IMG/VR virus record: IMGVR_UViG_3300021085_000030
Span: 1-60,844 of that record
Strand: one strand, 5' to 3'
DNA length: 60,844 nt
Source of the DNA: a virus
The notes beneath the pieces were generated by a model. That model was not told the DNA's origin. It ran no database searches and worked only from the letters and a program-made list of their open reading frames with translations. Every line of letters begins with the position of its first letter. Positions within the stretch are counted from its first letter, which is position 1. The translations under genes and the position numbers were made by a program. Below, piece after piece: positions 18,301 to 27,800 of the stretch.

Positions 18301-19947
18301 AATAATAGATTGTTCTTTATAAAACTAGACCAAGCTTTAGATTATGATTTAACATTCCGTGATCAATCTAGCCAGCAAAGTACAACGGGTAGAGGATACT
18401 CGTATGCAACTGTTTTTGATTTTGATAGATATAAAGCTATAAATATAACTAACCCTCCTATATTTGAGGTTGAGCCGAAGGATGATGTGGACATTGATAT
18501 ATATTATGAAACTCAAGAAGTTTTTCCAGTAAGCTCTATTACAACGGCTAAGAATTTACAGTACCATAACTGTTATAGTTTTGGTAATGGCGTAGAGTCA
18601 TTTGTTATAAGAGACGATTACAATGCACCCGCTCTCGGCAAAGGGGTTAGGGTTTCAACTGTATTTGAAGACAATTATCAAGAAGAAACACTTAAGAGTG
18701 GTTTAATATATTCACAGATATACAACGGTAAAAGCTCTGTTAATAGATTAAATCAGTTTATTATAGCTGATAAAATTACTAAAAATTTAAATCCTGAATA
18801 CGGCAGCATACAAAAGCTTTACGGAAGAGACACGGATCTACTTGCATTTTGTGAAGACAAAATTATCAAGATATTAGCTAATAAAGACGCTGTATTCAAC
18901 GCAGATGGTAATCCGCAGTTAATTGCAAGCAATAGAGTACTTGGTCAAGCTATTATACCAGCTACATTTGGCTCATACGGCATCTCTAAGAACCCTGAAA
19001 GTTTTGTAGAGTTTACTTATAGATCTTACTTTGTAGACAAAGCCAGAGGCTGTGTATTGAGACTGTCAGCAGACGGTATAACGGAGGTTTCAAACTACGG
19101 ATTAAAAGATTACTTTAGAGATAACCTTTCAATTCAGTCTAATAAAATATACGGAACTTATGACTCTACTAAAGGGCAATATAATTTAAGTCTACCCACA
19201 ACAGTAAACACAACACTTTCCTTTTCTGAAAGCATAAACGGTTGGGTAAGCAGAAAAAGTTTTATACCAGAAAGCGGGTTAAGCTTAAACAATAAGTATT
19301 ACACCTTCAATCAAGGGCATTTATATGAGCACCACAACGGGGCTACAAATACTTTTTACGGAACTAAAACTGATTCAGAAGTTACTTTCTTATTAAACGA
19401 AGCACCTGCTAATGTTAAAAACTTCAGAACTCTGAATTATGAAGGAGATGAGGGATGGTACTGTGATTCCATAATAACAAATAAACAAGATGGTCAAATA
19501 TCAACGTTTATTGAAAAAGAAGGTAAATACTTTAATTATATATCGGGCATTGAGGAAAATGAAAATACTGTAGATACTAAAGCTTTTAACGTTCAAGGAT
19601 TAGGCTATTTAACATCTCAAGCGTTGTCGGGTAGTAATAAAGTGTATACTTTTAATTTTGAATTAAACAAAGAAATACAATTAAACGACAAACTTTATTA
19701 TGTAGATTCTTCTAATATAAAGCAAGATTTAGGTAGTATAACCGCAATAGATAAAGTAAATAAAACAATAACAGTTGTAGATGGCTTAGGTGTTCCACAG
19801 AGTAACGCTTACATGTTCTTTGTTAAGAACGCTAAATTTAACACTTCTGGAGTTTTAGGTTATTATGCTACTGTAAAAATGAAAAACGAATCAACTACGC
19901 CAAAAGAGCTTTACTCTGTTGGTTCTGAAATTAGTATAAGTAGTTAA
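15385..19947 (+). CDS. Giant tail hub/nozzle (stabilisation) protein
   Basis: 1520 residues. It begins MPEIKNAFLKGKMNKDLDER then LVPNGEYRDALNVDV, a motif shared by P22 gp10-type and T7 gp12-type tail hub proteins and by crAss-like stabilisation proteins, in which the first strand region starts a beta-propeller-like platform. Downstream it is beta-rich with many Gly, Asn, Asp and aromatic residues and includes KLYGRDTDLLAFCEDKIIKI and AIIPATFGSYGISKNPESF, typical of the platform domain. It should cap the neck and anchor fibres. The large size compared with T7 gp12 (about 800 residues) implies added domains. Confidence 0.75.
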   Translation: MPEIKNAFLKGKMNKDLDERLVPNGEYRDALNVDVDYSSNSDVGALKNILGNTLIDSINVAAATCIGSVADTENNKIYWLIASAVKDIIAEYDQATGAVSPVIVDFGFVLNFNVSNLVTGINILDETLYFTDDLNEPKQVDIAYWKTQTADFNTGTTGLLEERITVIKKSPLQAPTLDMNSSTRGGNGTQGNTQVTVDLNLADTGGQVTVLYAPLDSGDDVVGTFSLAPNYKPGDIIVLKHIFTDAASNEESSLEARLLLKSTYVAQATFFQAELLTVSELVPGAIVQWEVLLEEDEPLFELKFPLFSYRYKYTNGQYSCFAPFSKAAFLPDSSKVGDDFEYDSKNGYNVGMTNTLRQLELQDLNHNIGIDVEEVDVLYKDSLNSNVYIVDTIKKVNGSLATTFEIKDEQIFKTVEANQLLRLFDSVPKKAKSQEISANRIIYGNYTHQFDLPNNNPLFDIKLKNRYNPSDTTYTEDKKEMLSIKSNRTYQMGVVYIDKYGRQTPILTDKSGIIKVPFNQAKNKTQFEVSVTNGLTSGFENYKYFIKEISSTTYNLCADSFYQDDEGAIYISFPSSEINKVKEDDILLLKKKAGNNLSEDGSKFKVLDKLSVVPDFLAKPLRPEYVPEYFNFGRQFNRDSGYAVQPSNSERDGPYMGTNASQSGGKAWFLEPGSTPVPNHNSIIIRDMFNVGDTQIADADSQYTAAFNGISSEAKDAMRPGSKIRWNVGGAQTKIYTIKSFQIGTGPTSTSHDDAEVTFEEEFGQDVLVLYDEQDYEDNPRIAVLAQGITIETLNTKDESGKAEYAGKFFIKLQAQTNLLNELVDTTNTDQLVARSTVRFDGYDDGNFNNAESNSYRQFFIAYGGKAGTDSSQLSSLSRPLNQGGWAHSTAGLSLPANWEDEGYHFVLQTERKLNDNNSNYGSHPFIKNLKEDNYIRFSGFKYSGTTRWFDEKYYKIKKILRRDYTGSGDDNNNRLFFIKLDQALDYDLTFRDQSSQQSTTGRGYSYATVFDFDRYKAINITNPPIFEVEPKDDVDIDIYYETQEVFPVSSITTAKNLQYHNCYSFGNGVESFVIRDDYNAPALGKGVRVSTVFEDNYQEETLKSGLIYSQIYNGKSSVNRLNQFIIADKITKNLNPEYGSIQKLYGRDTDLLAFCEDKIIKILANKDAVFNADGNPQLIASNRVLGQAIIPATFGSYGISKNPESFVEFTYRSYFVDKARGCVLRLSADGITEVSNYGLKDYFRDNLSIQSNKIYGTYDSTKGQYNLSLPTTVNTTLSFSESINGWVSRKSFIPESGLSLNNKYYTFNQGHLYEHHNGATNTFYGTKTDSEVTFLLNEAPANVKNFRTLNYEGDEGWYCDSIITNKQDGQISTFIEKEGKYFNYISGIEENENTVDTKAFNVQGLGYLTSQALSGSNKVYTFNFELNKEIQLNDKLYYVDSSNIKQDLGSITAIDKVNKTITVVDGLGVPQSNAYMFFVKNAKFNTSGVLGYYATVKMKNESTTPKELYSVGSEISISS

Positions 19948-19981
19948 CGTGTAATTATAAATATAACAAAAACAATATAAT

Positions 19982-20641
19982 ATGGATCCAACAACAGCGG
20001 GGCTTGCGGTAAAAGGAGCTGCAAAGGCAGTAGGCGGTGTAGTTAAGACCGTCGGTTCATTATTTGGCGGAGGTAAAAGAAGAAGAGAGCAAAGAGAAGC
20101 TAAAGCAGAGCTAGGTAGATATAAAGAAAAATATGACCAATTAGATACTTCCAACCCTTACGCGAACATAACTAACCCTTACCAAAACTTAACAGTCAAC
20201 ACTCAGGCAGCTGATTTTGCAGCACAGCAAAATTCTCAAAATTCGGCTAATATAATGAGTGGATTAGCTGCTGCCGCAGGAGGTAGTGGTATTGCTGCAT
20301 TAGCACAATCTATGGCAAATAGCCAAGCGCAGCAAACACAACAAGCTTCTGCTAGTATTGCACAGCAGGAATCTAAAAATCAAATTATGGCTGCTCAAGG
20401 TGAAAACCAAAGACAAATAGCTGTAGCAAAAGGTGAAGAGAAATCAAGACAAATGCAGGCGGATAAAGTAGGTACACAAATGGGCATGGCACAGTCAAGG
20501 GTAACTGCAGCAAATGAAGCTAGAGCCGCTGCAAAAGCTGATTTAGTTGGCGGTCTAAGTGATGCGGTTGGTGGAGCGGCACAAGCCTACGCAGGCACTG
20601 CTGCTGGCCAAGAGTTTTTAGAAGAACAAGTTGAAAACTAA
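19982..20641 (+). CDS. Internal virion/ejection protein, Ala/Gln-rich
   Basis: 219 residues. The N-terminus alternates Gly/Ala/Val (GLAVKGAAKAVGGVVKTVGS) like a membrane-active glycine-zipper helix, then RRREQREAKAE, then long Gln/Ala helices. The composition resembles T7 gp14-like and other ejection proteins that enter the host envelope. It is the first of three consecutive genes of probable ejection proteins after the hub gene. Function inferred from context and composition. Confidence 0.6.
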   Translation: MDPTTAGLAVKGAAKAVGGVVKTVGSLFGGGKRRREQREAKAELGRYKEKYDQLDTSNPYANITNPYQNLTVNTQAADFAAQQNSQNSANIMSGLAAAAGGSGIAALAQSMANSQAQQTQQASASIAQQESKNQIMAAQGENQRQIAVAKGEEKSRQMQADKVGTQMGMAQSRVTAANEARAAAKADLVGGLSDAVGGAAQAYAGTAAGQEFLEEQVEN

Positions 20642-20647
20642 TATAAT

Positions 20648-21835
20648 ATGGCAACAAAAAAATCACAATCAATAAATTCTCAATTAATATCTGGAGCATA
20701 TAAAGCGGCAAGATCTGGTGGTTATCAAAAATCAAATTTTAAATTAGATTTAGATGGTGTAGCAGATATGTTAACCGCGAAGGCGGCTGCAAATCAAAAA
20801 TTACAAGAAGAAGCGGAAGAAATGTTAGATTTTCAACCAGCTCTTGGAAAGGTTGGCGAAAACGATCAAGGGCCATTATTAAATTATTTTAGTGGGGTTA
20901 AAAATCAAATGGCTGATATTCATACAGAAATGCAGGGAGCAGATCAAGAAACTAGAATTAGATTACAAGGTGAGTTAGCTAGGCTGAAGCAAACGGCGAT
21001 TACAGCAAATGAATCTTTAACACAACGTTCTCAAATTTCAGAAGACTACGCAGAGGCTATAAATAAGAGAGAATTGACAGGAGCAATGGATAGTGTTAGA
21101 AGAGCTCAATTAAATAAAATACATATTGAAAAAGATTACGAGTTAATTTTAGAAAATGGTCAAACTTCTTATAAGCTACCAGACGGGAGTATATTAACAA
21201 ATAAAGAAGCTAATGATTTTAAATTAAAAGCTTTTGATCAACAAAAGGCTATTACTGAATTATCTGAAAATTTCTTTAAAGATGGTTATCAAAACAAACC
21301 TTTAGCTCCTGATGCATTAGATATGACTCGCCAAAGCTTAATGAAAAATTTGACTAAAGATGCAATGGAATCTTTAAAATCTGATAAATTATTAGGCGGT
21401 CAAGATGTGATTATTGATGAAGAAAAAGAATATGCTGCTATTAATTTAAAATACGGGACAAATTATAAAGTTGGAGATAAATTACCTGAAGAGCACGAGC
21501 GATACGGTATAGCAAACAATATAACAGGTCATTTGAAGAAGGTACATGAATCAGGTATCAAGGATTATCAAGCTAAACAAAAATTAAAGAAAAATGGTAA
21601 GCTAGGAACATTCCACCAAAATATTGCAAATAAAAAATCTAATAAAGTAGATGCAATTAGTAACTTAAAAGAAGGCGATAATGCTATTAGTGGTTATGGT
21701 AGTAAAGATAATTTTTATGCACAGGCAGTTGGAGATGGAACTTATATAATTGTTGATAAAGACCTGGGCCCGATTAACGCATACCCTAACCCACTGTCCT
21801 TAGAGGAAACACAAGAAGCACTGAATTTAAATTAA
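20648..21835 (+). CDS. Putative internal virion protein, 395 aa
   Basis: Predominantly helical with Ala/Gln/Lys-rich stretches (MLTAKAAANQKLQEEAEEML; EDYAEAINKRELTGAMDSVR). It lies between the small Ala/Gln-rich protein and the giant 2483-residue protein, where podoviruses keep ejected proteins. No enzyme motif seen. A structural core or ejection role is inferred. Confidence 0.55.
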   Translation: MATKKSQSINSQLISGAYKAARSGGYQKSNFKLDLDGVADMLTAKAAANQKLQEEAEEMLDFQPALGKVGENDQGPLLNYFSGVKNQMADIHTEMQGADQETRIRLQGELARLKQTAITANESLTQRSQISEDYAEAINKRELTGAMDSVRRAQLNKIHIEKDYELILENGQTSYKLPDGSILTNKEANDFKLKAFDQQKAITELSENFFKDGYQNKPLAPDALDMTRQSLMKNLTKDAMESLKSDKLLGGQDVIIDEEKEYAAINLKYGTNYKVGDKLPEEHERYGIANNITGHLKKVHESGIKDYQAKQKLKKNGKLGTFHQNIANKKSNKVDAISNLKEGDNAISGYGSKDNFYAQAVGDGTYIIVDKDLGPINAYPNPLSLEETQEALNLN

Positions 21836-21839
21836 TAAT

Positions 21840-24800
21840 ATGGAGGAAGAATATTTGCTTGACGGCGAAATGTATTCTCTTGCTGATATTAAAATATTAG
21901 CAGAAGAAGCTGGTATCGATGATGCTAGTTTTATTCAAGAGTATGGGTTCAAGCCTAAGCCCGCTAAAAAAATAGAAGTAGATCCAAAAGTTGCAAAAAT
22001 ACAAGAGAAACTAGGGGTATCTGCAGCTCCCTCTGAAATTAAAGTTAATGAGAAAGATAAGTCGGCTGTGTTGAAATACATGGAAAGCTTAGACCCTGAA
22101 TTTGAAGAAAAAGAATTTAGAAAAAAAGAGCAAGAAGGTGAATGGGCGATATCGACTAAAGCCGATAGTGGAAAGATATTTAATGCAGCATATAAAAACG
22201 CACCTAAAACAGAATATGGGACATTAGACTATAGTGATCCTGAGAAAATACAAAAATTTAGAAACGATGCTACCTCTCAATTCATTGGTTCTAATAAGGA
22301 GATTAACAAAACTATAATTCCTGAAATACAAAAAAAAGTACAGCCACTTTTAGATTCCTATATAAGCACAGCTAAAGAAAAATACGATTTAAATGATCCC
22401 AGCTCTGTAACGCAAGAAAATATTGATGCATTTTATAAAGATGTTAATGGCTATTATTCAAAATTGGTTAACAATTCTTTAATGAAAGACAAGAGGTTTT
22501 TAGGGTTGACGTCTGCTTTCAATAATCACATGGATGAAAATCCTATTTTAGGCGAGGATTATATGCAGTTTGTGCGAGATGAAAACACTAGTGATTTGTG
22601 GAGAAAAATAAAAGCAAGCTCCAATGTTACCCCCAATGTTTTTGATGATCTTTTTGTTACTGGTGTAGAGCAATTATATAGAGGGTCAAAAAATATATCT
22701 ACTGATCTAAAAAAGTCTGCTAACGCGGGTTTAGCTGGCCAAACAGCTGAAAAAATGAATAGGTTTGCTTACACTAATGATCTCGCATCTAAATATGGCT
22801 GGGAAAATGAAACAGAAGGGTATTGGATTGAAGATCCTACCCAAAAAAGTAAAAGTTTTATTTTTACTCCAAAATTTCAAAAAGACTTAGGACATGAAAA
22901 TGACAACACCACTTTTAAGCCTTCAGGCGCTATTGAGGGGACTTGGAGTGAATTTCAAGAAAAATTTAAGGGTAACGTAAAAAATACAGAACTTCAGTTA
23001 CAAAAAAATCTAAGTAAAATATTAGATGAACAATTAGTAAATCAGGCTTTTGATATTAAAGCTTTTGATAAAATAATGGAGGGCGAGGATGTTTTGAAAA
23101 ACACCGTTGCATTAATGGGTGAGCAACTTCCACAAATGGGGGCGGCAATTCTTACAATGGGTGTATCCTCCGGCTTGCAGATTGGAGGAGGTATTTACTG
23201 GGAAAGAATACAAGAGGAAGCGATATCTAAAAGAAAAAAAGACACGGGAGAGCCTGTAACAGCAATAGAAATGATTTCTGTTTTAAAAAATGAAAAGTTT
23301 TTAAATGATACAGAAGATTTAGCAATTGCGGGTGGATTTATTGGCGGTCAATTAGAAAGAATTGGTGCCGGAAAAGCTTTAAAACCTTTTGTTATAAAAG
23401 GAACTAAATCAATATTGCGGGGAGGTATAAAAAACTTCGTTAAAGATGTTGTGACAAAGGGTGTTAATAATACTAAAAACGGCCTTGCTGAATCATTAAC
23501 AGAGGTTCTGCAAGAGGTAACTCAAAGCGTAGCTGTATCGGGCAAATTGCCTGAAGGGGAACAGCTATTTAAAGCTGGTGGTACTGGATTTATAGTGGGT
23601 GCGGCTTTTGGTACAACTGGTAATGTGATGCAACAATCGATTACTGAGATTAAAACGATTAATAACATGATCGCTGGCAAGTTAAACCCCAAAAGCGCAG
23701 AAGCTTTTTACAATGCTAAAATTGCTGAAATTGATGACTTGTTAACAAAGTACTCAGATAACCCAAAAGCTGTTAGTAATTTACAAGAAAAAAGAGATTT
23801 AATAATAAAAGCAAAAGAAGCTAATATTAAAATACCTAGTAATTTTTCTGGAAAAACTAAAGAAAAGATTTTAGATTTATTAGTAAAAAAAGGGGCTCTA
23901 GAAAATAAAATACAAGGCAAAGATAAAAAGCTTGTTGAAAAAGACTCTAATAAAATAATAGAAATAAATCAAGAGTTAGCAATGTTATCTGCCACGGAGC
24001 AGTTGACTATTAAAGCGACTCAAGCGGGAGCAGATGTAGCAGGCTTAGAAATTATAGAGGCTGAAAATTCAACAGAAGCACAAGAAAAAGCTGGTAAAAA
24101 TAGTTTGTCGTTAGATGCTAATGCTACTGGTATCATTAGTGAAGATGGTAGGACTATAGTAATAGATAAATCTAAAGCCGCTAAATTTGGAGACGTAAAT
24201 ACTGCTGCCCATGAATTATTGCACGCGGTTTTATTTAAAACACTGTATAGCAAAAACAAAGATGGCGAAGTGGTTGGCAACAATGTTATAAGGGGACTAG
24301 CAATAGAGCTTGATAAAAAATTAGCTGAACTAGATCCAGATAAATTAAAAAACAGTACTTTTTCAAAAAGATTAGCGTTATATAAAAAAGACCCATCAAG
24401 CATAAGAGCAGAAGAAAAGTTAACATTATTTGCTGATGCATTATTTTATGGTGATATAAAATTTAATGAAGGTGTTTTTACTAAAATAAAAGATTTTGTA
24501 AGAAGACTTTTGCAAGACGCCGGATTTAAAAATATTTCTTTTAATAGTGAACAAGATGTATATAACTTTTTAAAGGATTACAACAGAGCTATTCAAAAAG
24601 GGAAGTTAGGAAAAGCTATAAAAACTATGGCAAATGAAGGGGCTGTTGTTGGGAAAGATATAAAAAGAGTTAAAGGGCCAGAGGCTGTGCCGGCTGCAAA
24701 ATCTTCAAGAGTGGAACTATCTGAGGCAGCAATGGAAAAAAGCTTTGCTGCTCTTAATGAAATAAAAACTACAGAGCAATTTTTGTCCCCAAAAGGGCAA

Positions 24801-27800
24801 AGGGTGGTTTATGCTGGGCTAAGAGCCATGGCACAGGTTAAGGCTAATAAATTTAATTTATCTCCTGACGTTAAGGAGTCGTTAGCTTCGGAAATTTTTA
24901 TAATGACACTTGAAGACGTGACAAAAAATCCTTATAATCCTCAAAATGAAAAAAGTCAGTTGTCTGGTTATTTAAACGAAAGAGTGGGGTATTCTTTGCA
25001 AGACATAGAGTTTGCAGATTATAAATTTTCAAGTCTTGATAATAAATTTTTTAATAAAACCAGTAATAAACAAGTTGAGGATTATAAAACAACAATTTTA
25101 GATGATCCAGCCCCAAGTGCTAAACCTGAAGCTCCTAAATATAGAAAAATAAAAGACAGTAAAATATTTCCGCCAAATGTTATAAATAGTGTTAAAAATA
25201 AACTTTTACAAACAGTAAGGGTTTTAAAATCTAAAATAGACGCTATAACAACTATAAACAAAAGTGTTAAACCTATTGTAGCTGAAATTAAAAAAGAAAT
25301 GGGTAAACAGGGGGATATTGACATTAAGACATATATGGGCACTATGAAAACAGGCCTAAAGTCAAACTTTTTGAAAGCAAAAAAAGCTACCCTTGAAAAT
25401 GCTCCTACAACATGGCTTGCCACAGCAATGCCTTTTGCAGTACAAAAGTCTGTAGGAGGAGTTTTTACTGACCAAGACATAAAAGATCCTATAACTGGCA
25501 AGGTTGTTGGAAAAGTTTTTAAACCAAATTACACTAGCGATTGGCAAGGAAAGAAAATAGATAGGGTTAAAAGCTCTACCGACGCAGCAGGCAATACTTC
25601 GGGAAATCAATTTATACGAAGATTACCGAATGTAGATAAAAACGTATCTAACGAGCAGTACATGACATACATACTTGATAAGAACGGAAAGCTAATAGCG
25701 GGTAGAAAAGAATCTTGGTCAAAAATGACAGCTGAAGAAATGGCCTTTGAAATTTTTGAAGAAGATATAAATGATGCAAATAGCGAATTAACAAAAGCTT
25801 TTAAAAACAACCAGGAAGCTAGGGGGGTTGTATTGGCTGACAACTATGCAGAGGTGCTAAGTAAGGACTTTGAAAGAGGAAATGTTAAAAGAAGTAGATC
25901 TTTAGGGTTTGGAAATTTAAAACCAATCAAACAAAACCAATGGGTTGCTGGCAAAGATAATTTTATAAACAATTTAATTAAATTAAATTTACCTAAAGCC
26001 ACTACTGGGTCGGTTATTAAAGCGCATATAGAGGCATATGGCGATATTTTTACAAAGGAAGAACACATTAGGATTGGTAAAGAATTTCATTCGGTACTGG
26101 GCCCCGTGCGAAAGGTAGAAAAATTTGAAAAGAAATTAAAAAAAGATAATCAAACGCTTGAAGAATTTTTAGAAACAATAGTTAATCAAAAAGATTTTAA
26201 TGAAAGCATAGTAAAATTAACCGGAGCATCTCTTGCTGTAATAGATTTATGGCAAGTTGAAGGCAACGTTGGGTTGGCTCAGGGTTTTGTTATAGAGGGA
26301 TTAAAAGGCATGCAAACTGATGCAGCTTTGGCTTTGTTAAAAAACACTTTTCAAAATGCAAACAAAGTTGGTAAAAGAGATTACAGCAACACAGAAGAAG
26401 ATTTTAGAGCTGATCTATTTACGGCTACGGAAATAATTCCCACGCTGAAAGCCGCAGGGCATGACATAAGTTCTTTCACCAGAACCACTTATACAGATAG
26501 TAAAGGTAAAGTTTTTCCAAGAAATATAAAAGTACAATCTACAATAAATCAAGAACACTTAGGTAATGATTTTGATACAGATGAGTCTATAAAAAATGCT
26601 GATGCCGCTTGGGAATTTACTACTAAAATAATGGAATCTTTAAAAAATGCGGATCCAGATATTCAAGCTATGGTTATGGCTTCTATGAATTCCGGGACCT
26701 CCACATCATTAAGGGCGGCAGCGCCTGTTTTATGGAGAACATCAGTATTACCTTATACTAAAACAAATAAATACAGATACGAACATTCATTACCAGCTAG
26801 AGTAGTGCTTGCTTTAATGTATAAAAATATTATAAATGGAGATAAATCAATTGATTTAGATGCTGTAAAAAAAGATTATTCAGTCGCTATTATACCACTT
26901 GAAATGGATAAAGCTATTAACAATGCTGGTTTCCAAAGGAGCGGCGCAATAGGATACGTTCCCGGTAAAATGGATCCAAACCAAAGATATTATAATTTTT
27001 TTACTAAAGGCTATGTTCAATTTGCTTTACAATCTTTAGTCGATTCTAAAGTAATTGTTGGTCAAAGCTATGCTAATTATTACAATTTAAAAAATAAGCC
27101 TAAAGCAAAAAACAAATCCATACCACCAATAATAAAACCTTCTAAATCTAGTAAAAGCTTAAACGTAGAGCTTAACAATATGATAGCTAGACAAAAAGGA
27201 GTTAAGTCGGAGGCTGTATATTCTAAAGTTGTTGCTAGAAAAAAAGGAGGAAACAAAGGAAAATACAAATTCTTTTTGCCTTCTACGGCAGAAGATTTCA
27301 GAGGATTAACACAATATACTTTTGCTGGCAAAGGAAAGCAAGGCGAAGCGGATCAAAAGTTTTTTGAAGATAATTTAGTTAAACCTTATCTAAAAGGTAT
27401 ATCAGCTATGGAATCTCAAAAGCAAGCTTTAAAAAATGACTACAGCTCTTTGTTAAAAATGTTTCCTAAAATCAAAAAACAATTAAATAAAGAAATTGCA
27501 GAAACTGGATTTACAAACGATCAAGCTATAAGAGTTTATTTATATAATAAATCTGGTTTTGATGTTCCTGGTATTTCTAAAAGAGACCAAAAGAAGTTAA
27601 TAGATATTGTAAATAAAAATGAAAATTTAAAAGGATTTGCAGACGGGTTACAAAATATATCTAAAAAAGAATCCTGGGCGGAGCCATCTGAATATTGGGA
27701 CGTTGGGAGTGTTTTAAAAGATCTTAATGAGCTTTCAGAAAACGTTAGTAGAAAAGACTATCTTGAAGAATTTATAACCAATGCGGACCAAATTTTCAAT

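Noticed and set aside
26568-26585. DFDTDE at residue 1577 of the giant protein, similar to the NADFDGDE catalytic loop of RNA polymerase
   Set aside because: The central Gly is replaced by Thr, no paired lysine motif of the other double-psi barrel is visible, and the flanks look helical. Checking by structure prediction would settle it.
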